DNA from: Actinomadura rubteroloni
Lineage (GTDB): Bacteria > Actinomycetota > Actinomycetes > Streptosporangiales > Streptosporangiaceae
Assembly (NCBI RefSeq): GCF_002911665.1
Contig: NZ_MTBP01000004.1
Span: 62,001-126,000, forward strand
Direction: 5' to 3'
DNA: 64,000 nt
Position numbers and translations under genes: made by a program. The notes under the pieces are model-generated. The model made no database searches. It saw only the letters and a list, made by a program, of their open reading frames with translations, and was not told where the DNA came from. Positions 43,558 through 52,381 of this stretch are shown here, piece by piece. How positions within the stretch are numbered: position 1 is the first letter of the stretch; every line of letters begins with the position of its first letter.

Positions 43558-43660
43558 GCGGATCTGTTACCCCGTGTGCGACGAAACGACCATGCGGGCC
43601 GGAGCGGCGGCCGATCGGGCTCGTGTGCGCGGCCCGCCGCCGACAGGGCAGGATGGGACC

Positions 43661-44251
43661 ATGAGGGAAACCCGAGCGACGTCTGACGGGTTGCGCACGG
43701 CCATCGAGCGCAGCGGTTACTACCCGGCCCTGGTCGCGGACGCGGTCCAGTCGGCGATCGGCGACGAGCGGGTGCTCGCCTACGTGATCCACCACGAGGC
43801 GACGTTCGATCCGGCGATGGAGGTGCGGCGCCATGTGACGGTGCTGGTCCTGTCGCCGACGCGGCTGCTCGTCTGCCACACCGACGAGCATCCGCCGGGG
43901 GAGGGCATCGCCCAGCCGCACGCGTCCACGACGACCGAGGCGGTGAAGATCGAGCGCGTCCAGTCGGTGGCGGTGACGCGCGTCGTCCCCGACCCGGCGT
44001 CGTACGTGCCGGGCACCGCGCCCACCGAGGTCGTGCTGACGATCGGGTGGGGCGCCATCGCGCACATCGACCTGGAGCCCGCGACCTGCGGCGACGAGAA
44101 CTGCGAGGCCGACCACGGTTACACCGGCAGCGTGACCGCCGACGACCTGTCGCTGCGGGTCAGCGAGGCCGCCGACGGCGCGGAGGCGGTCGGGCAGGTG
44201 CTGGCGTTCGCCGAGGCGCTGTCGTCGGCGACCTCGGCGGCGGCGGGGTGA
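43661..44251 (+). CDS. DUF5998 family protein
   Basis: A 196-residue conserved actinobacterial protein. Recognised by RTAIERSGYYPALVADAVQSA, VHHEATFD-like VIHHEATFDPAMEVRRHVTVL, LVCHTDEHPP and IGWGAIAHIDLEPATCGDENCEADHGY. The C-x4-C pattern near the end may bind metal. ATG 43661 follows CAGGAT by 6 nt. The 3-gene order DUF5998, phosphodiesterase, sulfurtransferase is conserved in many actinomycetes near parE/parC; function unknown. Confidence 0.85.
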   Translation: MRETRATSDGLRTAIERSGYYPALVADAVQSAIGDERVLAYVIHHEATFDPAMEVRRHVTVLVLSPTRLLVCHTDEHPPGEGIAQPHASTTTEAVKIERVQSVAVTRVVPDPASYVPGTAPTEVVLTIGWGAIAHIDLEPATCGDENCEADHGYTGSVTADDLSLRVSEAADGAEAVGQVLAFAEALSSATSAAAG

Positions 44252-44258
44252 CGGCGGG

Positions 44259-45380
44259 GTGACCCGGCCCGCGCCGCCCGTCCCGGCGTACGGGCGCGCG
44301 GCGCTGGCGGACCTGCCGGAGTCGGCGCTCGCGGCGCTCGGCGTGCCGGGCGCGGTGAACGTCCTCGGCCTGCAGGAGACGCGGCGGATCTGCGTGCTGC
44401 TCGTGGACGGCCTCGGCTGGGAGCAGTTGCGCGCCCATCCCGGCGACGCGCCGTTCCTGACGTCGCTCGGCGGCGGCCCGCTCACGGCGGGCTTCCCGGC
44501 GACGACCGTGACGAGCCTCGGCTCGCTCGGCACCGGCCTGCCGCCCGGCGGGCACGGGCTGCTCGGGCTCCAGATCGCGCTGCCCGGCCGGGACGCCCTG
44601 GTCAACCTGCTGCGCTGGCCCGCCGACGGCGCGGACCCGTTCGTCGTCCAGCCCGCCCCGACCGTCTACGAGCGGGCGCGGGCGGCGGGCGTCGCGGCGT
44701 CCTACGTCGGCGCGAGCCTCTACCGCGACAGCCCGCTCACCCGGGCGACGGCGCGCGGCGCCGACTACACGGGCGCGGACGCGCTCGGCCAGCTCGTCGC
44801 GGCGGCGCAGCGGGCGCTGAGCGCGGGCGACCGCGCCTACACGACCGTCTACCACCCGGATCTGGACTCGACCGGCCACCGGTTCGGCGTCGCCTCGGCG
44901 GACTGGCGGCAGCAGCTCCGCTTCGTGGACCTGCTCGCCGAGCGCCTCGCCGACGCCCTGCCGTCCGGGACGGCGCTGTACGTCACGGCCGACCACGGCA
45001 TGACCGACCCGTCCGGGCGGATCGACGCCGACACCGATCCGGCGCTGTCGGCCGGGGTGGCGCGGCTCGGCGGCGACGCCCGGTCCCGCTATGTGTACGC
45101 GCTGCCGGGCGCGCACGGCGACGTCCTCGCGGCGTGGCGGGAGCGGCTGGCCGGGACGTGCTGGGTCCGCTCCCGCGCCGAGGCCGTCGCCGAGGGCTGG
45201 TTCGGGCCGATCACGCCGGAGATGGCCGGGCGCGTCGGCGACGTGGTCGCGGTGCCGCACGCGGACGTGGCGATCACGGCGTCCGCGCGGGAACCGTGGC
45301 TGGCCGCGATGGTCGGGATGCACGGGTCGCTGGTGGCCGCCGAGCAGCTCGTCCCGCTGGTGCGGACGGTCAAGGGCTGA
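44259..45380 (+). CDS. Nucleotide pyrophosphatase/phosphodiesterase-fold protein
   Basis: A 373-residue alkaline-phosphatase-superfamily enzyme. The nucleophile is in GFPATTVTSLGSLGTGLPPG (Thr before the Gly-rich turn), the metal ligands are in VLLVDGLGWE, VYHPDLDSTGHRFG and VTADHGMTDP. It hydrolyses phosphodiester or pyrophosphate bonds; phosphonoacetate hydrolase and NPP relatives look alike. GTG 44259 is 7 nt after DUF5998. Its last 11 nt overlap the convergent AraC gene. Confidence 0.85.
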   Translation: MTRPAPPVPAYGRAALADLPESALAALGVPGAVNVLGLQETRRICVLLVDGLGWEQLRAHPGDAPFLTSLGGGPLTAGFPATTVTSLGSLGTGLPPGGHGLLGLQIALPGRDALVNLLRWPADGADPFVVQPAPTVYERARAAGVAASYVGASLYRDSPLTRATARGADYTGADALGQLVAAAQRALSAGDRAYTTVYHPDLDSTGHRFGVASADWRQQLRFVDLLAERLADALPSGTALYVTADHGMTDPSGRIDADTDPALSAGVARLGGDARSRYVYALPGAHGDVLAAWRERLAGTCWVRSRAEAVAEGWFGPITPEMAGRVGDVVAVPHADVAITASAREPWLAAMVGMHGSLVAAEQLVPLVRTVKG

Positions 45381-46194
45381 CGGCCCGGTACGCGCCCGGC
45401 GGCACGCCCAGCTCCCGCTTGAACGCCTTGCCGAACGCGTACTCCGACGTGTAGCCGACGCGGGCGGCGACGGCGCGCAGCGGCAGGTCGGAGCCGCGCA
45501 GCAGCCGCGCCGCGACGCTCATCCGCCACCAGGTGAGGTAGCCGAGCGGCGGGCGTCCGACCAGGCCGGTGAAGCGGCGCGCGAACGCGGCGCGGGACAG
45601 GCCGGCCTCCGCGCCGAGCGCCGCGACCGTCCAGTCCCGGGCCGGGTCGGCGTGGACGGCCCGCAGCGCCGCCCCGACCGCCGGGTCGCGCAGGGCCGCG
45701 CTCCAGCCGGTGGCCGCGTGCGCGTCGTGCCAGGCGCGCAGCAGGTAGAGCAGGAGCAGGTCGAGGAGGGCGGTGAGCGCGGCGGGAGCGCCGGGACGGC
45801 CCGCGCCGTCCAGCTCGCGGTCCAGCAGGCCGACGGCGGCGCGCACCGACGGGCACGGCGCCTCGGCCGGGAGCCGGACGACGCGGGGCAGCTCGGCGAG
45901 CAGCGGGTGCGGACGGGCCAGGTCCAGGTCGTAGGCGCCGCACAGCAGGACGGTCGCGGCGTCGCCCGTGATGGTGTGGCCGGTGCCGCGCGGGAGGAAC
46001 GCCACGTCGCCCTGGGTGAGGGCGACCGGCGCGCCGTCCGCGGGGCTGATCTCGCAGGAGCCGCGCAGCACGACGTGGAACCCGGCGGCCTCGCGGGCGG
46101 GGAAGCTCCGCCGCCAGGGGGCGTCCAGCACCGTCCGGTTCGCGTGCGGACGGCCGGTGCGCATGACCTGGACGACGTCTCCGAGCACGTCCAT
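45370..46194 (-). CDS. AraC family transcriptional regulator
   Basis: A 274-residue regulator. An N-terminal AraC-binding-type cupin (residues ~20-105; FHVVLRGSCEISPADG, VAFLPRGTGHTI) senses ligand and the C-terminal AraC double helix-turn-helix follows (LGAEAGLSRAAFARRFTG and YTSEYAFGKAFKRELGVPPGAY split over residues ~205-265). Of the AraC_binding_2/XylS-type. TACACT 7 nt before ATG 46194 suggests a leaderless message. It is divergent from a saccharopine-dehydrogenase-like gene, which it probably controls. Confidence 0.9.
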   Translation of the reverse strand: MDVLGDVVQVMRTGRPHANRTVLDAPWRRSFPAREAAGFHVVLRGSCEISPADGAPVALTQGDVAFLPRGTGHTITGDAATVLLCGAYDLDLARPHPLLAELPRVVRLPAEAPCPSVRAAVGLLDRELDGAGRPGAPAALTALLDLLLLYLLRAWHDAHAATGWSAALRDPAVGAALRAVHADPARDWTVAALGAEAGLSRAAFARRFTGLVGRPPLGYLTWWRMSVAARLLRGSDLPLRAVAARVGYTSEYAFGKAFKRELGVPPGAYRAVSP

Positions 46195-46297
46195 GCCGTC
46201 CAGTGTAGAGACGATCGGACATCGTCGCGCGGCTCGCGCACATTGTTCGTCTCGTCCGTGCTTCCTAGCGTCGTTTCCGAACGAGAGGAGACCGGAC

Positions 46298-47290
46298 ATG
46301 AAGATCGCGGTTCACGGGGCGAGCGGATTCACCGGCGGGCTGGTCGTCGCCGAGCTGGCGCGGCGGGGCGTCCCGGCGGTGCTCGTCGGACGGTCGCGGG
46401 AGCGGCTGCGCGAGACCGCCGGGACGGAGGTCCGCGTCGCGACGCTGGACGACCCGGACGCGCTCGCCGCCGCGTTCGCCGACTGCGCCGCCGTGGTGAA
46501 CACGGCCGGGCCGTTCACCCGCTGGGGCGGGCCGGTGCTGCGGGCCGCGCTCGCCGCCCGCGTCCACTACGTCGACACCTCGGGCGAGCAGGGGCAGATC
46601 CACGACGTCCTCGCGACGGCCGGGCCGGACGCCGAGCGCGCCGGGGTGACGGTCGTGCCCGCGCTCGCCGACGACGGCGGTCCGGGCGACCTCATCGCGG
46701 CGCTGACGGCGGCGCGGGTCGCCCCGGGGCGCGAGATCCTGGTCGCCGACCTGCGTGCGCCGGGCGCGGCGTCGCGCGGCACCGCCCGGTCGATGGCGTC
46801 GATCGTCGCGCGCGGCCCGCTGGAGTACGCCGACGGCGGCTGGCGTCCCGACGACGGGGGGCACGACCCGGTCGTCCTGCCCGGTGAGCGGGTCGAGGTG
46901 GCGTCGTTCCCGCTGCCGGGCGTCGCGACGGTGCCGCGCCACGTCCCGGCCGCGCGGGTGCGGGCGGCGATGCGCGCGGACGTCGTGAAGCTGTTCGGCT
47001 CGTTCGATCCTGGAGCCGCCGAGCTGGCGCCCGCCGTCCTGGACGAGGCGACGCGCCGCGCGGGACGCTGGTTCATGCTCGCCCGCGCCACCGGGGACGG
47101 CGGCACCGCGACCGGGACCGTCACCGGGCCCGACCCGTACGGGCTGACCGCCGTCATCGCGGTCGAGGGCGCGCTGCGGCTCGCGCGCGGGGAGGCGCGG
47201 CCCGGCGCGCTGACGCCCGCGCAGGCGTTCGAGCCCGCCGGATTCCTGGACGCGCTCGTCCCGCACGGGGTCGCCTGGCGGGTGGAATGA
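46298..47290 (+). CDS. Saccharopine dehydrogenase-like NAD(P)-binding protein
   Basis: A 330-residue oxidoreductase-like protein with a Rossmann start MKIAVHGASGFTGGLVVAEL, LVGRSRERL after strand 2, and VNTAGPFTRWGGPVLRAAL and HYVDTSGEQ typical of saccharopine dehydrogenase-like and trans-acting enoyl reductase proteins. These relatives act in lipid or polyketide reductive steps. AGAGGAG is 8 nt before the ATG at 46298. It is divergent from the AraC regulator. Substrate unknown. Confidence 0.85.
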   Translation: MKIAVHGASGFTGGLVVAELARRGVPAVLVGRSRERLRETAGTEVRVATLDDPDALAAAFADCAAVVNTAGPFTRWGGPVLRAALAARVHYVDTSGEQGQIHDVLATAGPDAERAGVTVVPALADDGGPGDLIAALTAARVAPGREILVADLRAPGAASRGTARSMASIVARGPLEYADGGWRPDDGGHDPVVLPGERVEVASFPLPGVATVPRHVPAARVRAAMRADVVKLFGSFDPGAAELAPAVLDEATRRAGRWFMLARATGDGGTATGTVTGPDPYGLTAVIAVEGALRLARGEARPGALTPAQAFEPAGFLDALVPHGVAWRVE

Positions 47291-47377
47291 CCGCGTGTCG
47301 TACCCGCTAGGCTACGATGCGTGACGCCTGTCGATCCGCCCTTCACGACCCCGGTGCACGCCGGTCAGACTGACGCC

Positions 47378-48202
47378 GTGCATCCTCTCGTCGACGTGAG
47401 CGCCCTCGCGCGTCAGCTTTATCGCGATCCCGGCCCCGTCCTGCTGGACGTCCGCTGGAACCTCGCCGGGCCGCCCGGCATCGAGGCGTACCGGCGCGGC
47501 CACCTGCCCGGCGCCGTGTTCGTGGACCTGGACCGCGACGTCGCGGCCGAGCCCGGCGCGGGCGGCCGTCACCCGCTGCCGTCCGCCGACGCGTTCCAGG
47601 AGGCCATGCGCCGCGCCGGGGTGTCGGCGGCGCAGCCCGTCGTCGTGTACGACGAGGCGGACGCGTCGGCCGCCGCCCGGCTGTGGTGGACGCTGCGGTA
47701 CTACGGGCACCCGGACGTCCGCGTGCTGGACGGCGGGTTCCGGGCGTGGACGGGCGCGGGCCGTCCCGTCGAGACGGACGAGCCGGATCCGCCGCGCGGC
47801 GACTTCACGGCCCGTCCAGGCGGCCTGCCGGTGCTGGACGCGGCGGGCGCGGCGGCGCTGGCCCGCGACGGCGTCCTGCTCGACGCGCGTGCCGCCGAGC
47901 GGTACCGGGGCGAGAAGGAGCCGGTGGATCCGGTGGCGGGGCACATTCCGGGCGCGGTCAGCGCCCCGACGTCGGACAATGTGGACGAATCCGGCTGCTT
48001 CCTGCCGTCCCTGGCGTTGCGGGAGCGGTTCGCCGGCCTCGGCGCGACGGACGCGCAGCACGTCGGGGCCTACTGCGGCTCGGGCATCACGGCGGCGCAC
48101 GAGGTCCTGGCCCTGACGATCGCCGGCGTGCCGGCCGCGCTGTACGTCGGGTCGTGGTCGGAGTGGATCACCGACCCGTCCCGTCCGGTGGCGACGGGCT
48201 GA
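47378..48202 (+). CDS. sseA: Sulfurtransferase with two rhodanese domains (SseA-like)
   Basis: A 274-residue tandem rhodanese. The first domain (LLDVRWNLAGPPG, HLPGAVFVDLDRD) lacks the Cys; the second has the active Cys in VGAYCGSGITAAHEVLAL. It transfers sulfur from thiosulfate or 3-mercaptopyruvate to cyanide or thiol acceptors. GTG 47378 is chosen because a TACGAT -10 at 47313-47318 would start transcription at about 47325, after the alternative GTG at 47321. It converges on the CHAT-protein gene with a 4-nt gap. Confidence 0.88.
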   Translation: MHPLVDVSALARQLYRDPGPVLLDVRWNLAGPPGIEAYRRGHLPGAVFVDLDRDVAAEPGAGGRHPLPSADAFQEAMRRAGVSAAQPVVVYDEADASAAARLWWTLRYYGHPDVRVLDGGFRAWTGAGRPVETDEPDPPRGDFTARPGGLPVLDAAGAAALARDGVLLDARAAERYRGEKEPVDPVAGHIPGAVSAPTSDNVDESGCFLPSLALRERFAGLGATDAQHVGAYCGSGITAAHEVLALTIAGVPAALYVGSWSEWITDPSRPVATG

Positions 48203-48206
48203 CGGT

Positions 48207-50501
48207 TCAGCCCGCGCCGAAGCAGAGGAAGCCCGCTGTGCCCGGCGTCGCCGGTGCCCTGGCCAGCGCCCAGGCGGGCGGGGTTCCGGCCGCCAGAGCC
48301 CGGTGCAGGGCGGCCATGAACGCCGGGGACTCGGCGTCGGCCACGCGGGTGACCGGGGCGATGACGGTCCGGGCGCCGAGGGCCAGCAGGACGCCGGGCA
48401 GGCCGAGGACCGCTTCGCCGCCCGTCGAGCGGCCCGCGTCGCACGCGGACAGGACGACGAGCGGCGGGACGGACGCGATGTCCTCCAGGTCGTGGGCGAG
48501 CAGGGGGCCGTCGGCCATCCGCAGGGCGGAGAACAGCGGGTTGCCGGGGCGGAACCTGCCGTGCGCGGCCACATGGGCGACGGCGGCGCCGTCCAGCGCG
48601 TCGCGGACCGCCTCGGCCCGAGCCGTCGCGCCGGTCAGGCGTTCGGCGTCCGGATAGGCGGCTGCGACGCGGGTGATCTCGTCCTCGGCGTGGTCGAGGC
48701 CGGGGCCTGCCGCGAGGACGGTCCGTCCGGCGCGGCGGGCGACGCGGTGGGCGCGCAGCCAGGCCGCCGCCGACGGCGCCACGGTGAAGGGACGTCCGGC
48801 CAGTTCGGGCAGCGCCGCCCACGGGAGGCCGTGCAGCGCGCCCGTCGGGGCGAGGACGAGTTCCCGGTCCCCCAGCACGTCGCGCAGCGGCGCCAGCAGC
48901 GCGGACGGGGGCGGCGCGTCGGCGTGGTCGACGGCCGTCCGGAGCAGGGCCGCGTCCCGGGCCGCCGCCGCGTAGGGGCCGAGGACGTGGCGGCGTGCGC
49001 GCCCGTCCCGGACGGTCACCGCGTGCAGCCCGTCGCCGATCCGGACGAGTTCGACCAGCACCCGTCCGTCCAGCGCGGCGGACAATGCGCGCAATGAGGG
49101 CGGAGCGGGCGTCCGCTCGGGAGTCCGCCGCAGCGCGCCCGCCCGCAAGGCTGCCTCCAGACGCAGCAGGCGCCGTTCCAGGATCGGGCACGCGGCGGTC
49201 TCGGCGGTCGCGGCGGCCTGGCGGGCGCTGAGCGTCCGGATCTCGGCCAGCGCCGCCGCCCGCGCCGGGTCGCGCGGCGGGCGCACCGCCACCGGGCGCC
49301 GCGCCAGCGCCCGCCGCCGCTCCTCGCCGGCCAGCAGGTCCGCCGCCGTCCCGGCCAGTTCGAGCCCGAGCGCCGCCAGGTCCGCGCCCGTCCCGGCCGT
49401 GTGGGCGCGCGGCTCGTGGGCGCCGAGCGCGTCGGCGTGCGCGGCGAGGATCCGCAGGCCCGCCCGGACGGCCTCCCGCGCGCCCGCCGCGTCCCCGCGC
49501 CCGCACCGCTCCAGCGCGACCAGGTGCCAGGACGCCGCCCGCAGCGCCGCCGGACCCACCCGCACCGGCACCCCGCGCGGCACGGCGTCCGGACGCCCGA
49601 GGCGCAGCGCGACCCGCGCGGCGATCACGCGGGCCTGCGCGGCGGCGGTCGTCCAGCCGCCCGCGTCCAGGCGTGCCGCGACGGCCCGCGCGGTCGCCAG
49701 CAGCAGCGGCGACCGGTCGCCCGCCGCGTACCGGGCGCGGAGCAGCAGGTGCTCGGCGGGCCGCGTCCAGCCCGTCCGGCCCTGCGCCGCGAACGCCGCG
49801 CGAGCGCGCTCGGCCGTGCCCGCCGCCGCGTCCGGGGCGCCGTCGGCCAGTTCGGCGTGCCCGAGCAGCAGCAGGCCGTCGGCGACGGCGGCGCGGTGCC
49901 CGCCGGACTCGGCCGCGGCCAGCGTGCGGGCCAGCAGCGCCCGCGCCTCGGCGGGCAGCCCGGCCCGCAGCAGCGTCTCGGCGCGGCCGAGCCGGCACCG
50001 CGCCAGCCGCTCCCCGGACAGGCCGGGCTCGGCGGCGGCGAACAGCGCCAGCGCGTCCGGCAGGTCGCCGCAGCGCGCGGCGGCGAGCGCGAGATCGGCG
50101 CGGGCCGCCGCGGCGCGGGCCGCGAGCCCCGCGTCCGCCGCCGTCGCGACCGCCTCGGCCAGCGCCGCCCGCGCGCACCCGGCCGACCCGCGCAGCGCCT
50201 GCGCGGTGCCGAGCGCGGACAGCAGGTCCACGCGCGTCACCGGGTCGCCGCCGCGCCGCAGCCGCCGCAGCGTGTCCATCGCGAGGCCGGTCGCCTCGGG
50301 GAGCCGTCCGGCGTGGGCGAGGGCGCGGGCGACCGCCGCGTCGAGCCGGTCGGCGTCCGCGCCCGTCACGACCGGACGCGCCAGCTCCGCCTCCGCCAGC
50401 GCCCCCGCCGCGTCCCCGCGCGCCGCGAGGACGTCCATCAGGTCGATGCGGAGCAACGCCGCCGCGTAGGCGTCCGGGGCCGCGCCGGGCCGGGTCTCCA
50501 T
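48207..50501 (-). CDS. TPR-CHAT protein (caspase-HetF-associated protease-like)
   Basis: A 764-residue cytosolic protein. Residues ~1-450 are Ala/Arg-rich helical repeats of TPR type; residues ~490-764 form a CHAT peptidase domain with the catalytic His in VAHVAAHGRFRPG and Cys in VVLSACDAGRSTGGEA, followed by GARTVIAPVTRV. TPR-CHAT proteins are cysteine proteases related to caspases and gasdermin-activating or CRISPR-linked proteases, usually switched on by a partner bound to the TPR. It is the last gene of an operon with a sigma factor and a small protein; the start overlaps the preceding stop by 1 nt. Confidence 0.88.
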   Translation of the reverse strand: METRPGAAPDAYAAALLRIDLMDVLAARGDAAGALAEAELARPVVTGADADRLDAAVARALAHAGRLPEATGLAMDTLRRLRRGGDPVTRVDLLSALGTAQALRGSAGCARAALAEAVATAADAGLAARAAAARADLALAAARCGDLPDALALFAAAEPGLSGERLARCRLGRAETLLRAGLPAEARALLARTLAAAESGGHRAAVADGLLLLGHAELADGAPDAAAGTAERARAAFAAQGRTGWTRPAEHLLLRARYAAGDRSPLLLATARAVAARLDAGGWTTAAAQARVIAARVALRLGRPDAVPRGVPVRVGPAALRAASWHLVALERCGRGDAAGAREAVRAGLRILAAHADALGAHEPRAHTAGTGADLAALGLELAGTAADLLAGEERRRALARRPVAVRPPRDPARAAALAEIRTLSARQAAATAETAACPILERRLLRLEAALRAGALRRTPERTPAPPSLRALSAALDGRVLVELVRIGDGLHAVTVRDGRARRHVLGPYAAAARDAALLRTAVDHADAPPPSALLAPLRDVLGDRELVLAPTGALHGLPWAALPELAGRPFTVAPSAAAWLRAHRVARRAGRTVLAAGPGLDHAEDEITRVAAAYPDAERLTGATARAEAVRDALDGAAVAHVAAHGRFRPGNPLFSALRMADGPLLAHDLEDIASVPPLVVLSACDAGRSTGGEAVLGLPGVLLALGARTVIAPVTRVADAESPAFMAALHRALAAGTPPAWALARAPATPGTAGFLCFGAG

Positions 50502-50920
50502 CAGACCCGGATCCAGCTCGTGACGACCGTCGCGGCGGCCAGCTCGAACGTGAGGCTGAGCGGGCCGCGCGCGAGATCGGGGAAGGCGAACCGGCCCGCC
50601 GCGTCCGTCCGCGTCCGCTCTGTCTCGCCGCCCGCGCGCCGCACGACCACCGGGACGGACGCCGCGGGCCGCAGCCGCCCGGTCACCTCCCGTCCCGCGA
50701 CCTCCATCTCGACCGCCGCGTCCGCCGCCGCGAACGCCACCCGCCGCACCCCGTCCCCGCGCACGCCCACGGGCTCCGCGGCCGGGACCTCGGCGGCGAC
50801 GACGGCCCCCGCCGTCCGCCGTCCGAACGCGGCCCGCGAGGCGTCGAGAACGCCGTCCGGCACGGGATCCGTCGCCCGGAACGCGCGGACGACGGCCGCC
50901 ACCAGCTCGTCGTCGGTCAC
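50501..50920 (-). CDS. Small protein between ECF sigma factor and CHAT gene
   Basis: A 139-residue soluble protein, family not recognised. Its N-terminus (DDELVAAVVRAFRATDPVP) resembles zinc-less anti-sigma or sigma-interaction helices; the second half is a beta-sandwich of carboxypeptidase-regulatory type (TDAAGRFAFPDLARGPLSL). GTG 50920 overlaps the stop of the sigma gene by 4 nt and its own stop overlaps the CHAT start by 1 nt. I infer that it links the sigma factor and the protease, as an anti-sigma or as a protease substrate. Confidence 0.75.
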   Translation of the reverse strand: MTDDELVAAVVRAFRATDPVPDGVLDASRAAFGRRTAGAVVAAEVPAAEPVGVRGDGVRRVAFAAADAAVEMEVAGREVTGRLRPAASVPVVVRRAGGETERTRTDAAGRFAFPDLARGPLSLTFELAAATVVTSWIRV

Positions 50921-51420
50921 GAGACCAGCTTTCGTCGCAGTTGTTGCAGGCAGCGGGCGCGGGTCGGGCCGACTCCGCCGACGGGGATGTCCAGCGCCGC
51001 CGCCAGTTCGGCCTGGCGGGGGACGAGGGCGGCGAGGCGCAGGAGGTCCCGGCAGCGGCGGGGGAGGCCCCGCAGGGCCGTCCCGACGGCGCAGACCTGT
51101 TCGCGTCCGGCGACGACGTCGTCCGGGGGCGGGAGCGCCGCCGAGGCCGCGCCGAGCGGCTCGTGGCCGCGCTCGCGGGCCGTGCGGCCGGCTTCGCGGC
51201 GCGCGGTGACGACGAGCCAGGCGCCGACGGCCTCGGGTTCCCGGATCGTGTCGAGCCGTTCGACCAGCCGCAGCCAGGTGATCTGGACGACGTCCGCGCA
51301 GTCGGCGTCGCTGAGCCGCCACGAGCGCGCCACCGCCCACAGCGTCTCGGTGTGGCGCTCCACGAGCGCCGTCCACGCCGCCGCGTCGCCGTCGCGCGCG
51401 CGGAGCACGAGTTCCCTCAC
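50917..51420 (-). CDS. ECF-type RNA polymerase sigma factor
   Basis: A 167-residue sigma-70-family factor. Region 2 (ALVERHTETLWAVARSWRLS, then DVVQITWLRLVERLDTIREP) and region 4 (LPRRCRDLLRLAALVPRQ, then IPVGGVGPTRARCLQQLRRKL) are both present with the short ECF linker. GTG 51420 is chosen because GGGGGGAA lies 6 nt upstream. First gene of the sigma/small/CHAT operon; an autoregulated promoter is likely within the 415 bp upstream. Confidence 0.9.
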   Translation of the reverse strand: MRELVLRARDGDAAAWTALVERHTETLWAVARSWRLSDADCADVVQITWLRLVERLDTIREPEAVGAWLVVTARREAGRTARERGHEPLGAASAALPPPDDVVAGREQVCAVGTALRGLPRRCRDLLRLAALVPRQAELAAALDIPVGGVGPTRARCLQQLRRKLVS

Positions 51421-51835
51421 GCGGTTCCCCCCGTCGTTCCCGCCGGTCGCCGACGGTAGCCGGACGGGCACACGACGCGCACGGGGCGGTTATCGAGTCG
51501 CGGCCGGGTCGTGGCCGAGTCTCGATGATTGGAATCCGGCCGGATGGGTACCGGGCGCAGGGCAATGGCCTGGAGGCCGCCCTTACGGCTCCCGCGTCGG
51601 CGCGGTGCTTTTCACCATGATCGTCATTTGGAAATGGGGATATCTACGAACATGCCGGTTGGCCGGGCGGAATGACGCCACGCGGATCGGAAGAAGGCGG
51701 CAAGGGTTCGGCAAACAGGGCTCGCGCAGTGGTGCGACCCGTGCCGATGATGCAGAATGAGCAACGCGGACGCCGCCCGTGGTGCGAACGAGGCCGTAGG
51801 GGAAGACGAGCCTCGGTACAGATCCAGGAGGTCCG
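51421..51835. promoter_or_regulatory. 415-bp gap between divergent sigma and DUF3145 operons
   Basis: No convincing gene. Part of it (about 51610-51650) is AT-rich for this genome. It should hold the promoter of the ECF operon on the minus strand and, on the plus strand, a candidate CAGAAT -10 near 51750 for DUF3145. Short frames in it use atypical codons. Confidence 0.4.
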
Positions 51836-52330
51836 GTGACCGCACGTGGCGTTTTCTACGTCCACTCCGCGCCACCTGCGCTGAGCCCGCACATCGAGTG
51901 GGCCGCCGCAGGTGTCCTCGGCGTGCCCGTGTCCCTTGAGTGGGCCGACCAGCCCGCCGCCCCCGGGACTCTGCGCGCCGAACTGCACTGGGAGGGGAAG
52001 CCGGGCACCGCCGCCGGGATCACCTCGGCCCTGCGCAACTGGAAACTCGCGCGCTTCGAGTGCACGGAGGACCCCACGCCGGGCTGCGACGGGGTCCGCT
52101 ACAGCTTCACGCCGTCCCTCGGCGTCTTCACCGGCGTCATCGGCGCCAACGGCGACATCATGATCCCCGAGGACCGCCTGCGCTCGGTCATGGCCGGCGC
52201 CGCCCTCGGCAAGACGACCTTGGAGAGCGAGCTGGACCGCCTGCTCGGCACCCCCTGGGACAACGAACTGGAGCCCTTCCGCCGCGCGGGCGACGGCGCC
52301 CCCGTCCGCTGGCTCCACGCCGCCGTCTGA
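51836..52330 (+). CDS. DUF3145 family protein
   Basis: A 164-residue conserved actinobacterial protein of unknown function, recognised by TARGVFYVHSAPPALSPHIEWAA, split as ARGVFYVHSAP and LSPHIEWAAAGVLG, then LRNWKLARFECTEDPTPG and RYSFTPSLGVFTG. A near-consensus AGGAGG precedes GTG 51836. It is found beside fatty-acid synthase II genes in streptomycetes, as here, which suggests a link to lipid metabolism. Convergent with accD across a terminator. Confidence 0.92.
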   Translation: MTARGVFYVHSAPPALSPHIEWAAAGVLGVPVSLEWADQPAAPGTLRAELHWEGKPGTAAGITSALRNWKLARFECTEDPTPGCDGVRYSFTPSLGVFTGVIGANGDIMIPEDRLRSVMAGAALGKTTLESELDRLLGTPWDNELEPFRRAGDGAPVRWLHAAV

Positions 52331-52336
52331 CGCGAA

Positions 52337-52372
52337 AGGCCCGGCGGCCCCTGGACGGGGGCGGCCGGGCCT
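52337..52372. terminator. Bidirectional terminator between DUF3145 and accD
   Basis: AGGCCCGGC (52337-52345) pairs with GCCGGGCCT (52364-52372); the inner GGCCCC/GGGGGC bases extend the stem. It fills the 51-bp gap between the two convergent genes and is preceded by AAA on the plus strand, so T residues follow the stem on the accD transcript. Confidence 0.85.
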
Positions 52373-52381
52373 CGGGTCCGG

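Noticed and set aside
43311..43664. Plus-strand open frame opposite the proline-rich gene
   Set aside because: Ala/Gly-rich without motif; it exists as the complement of the Pro codons.
47321..47377. Earlier GTG start for the sulfurtransferase gene
   Set aside because: The likely -10 at 47313-47318 would start transcription downstream of this GTG, and the extra residues are unlike the family N-terminus.
51624..51939. Short open frames on both strands upstream of DUF3145
   Set aside because: They have no SD and no motif, and overlap each other and the DUF3145 start; probably non-coding.
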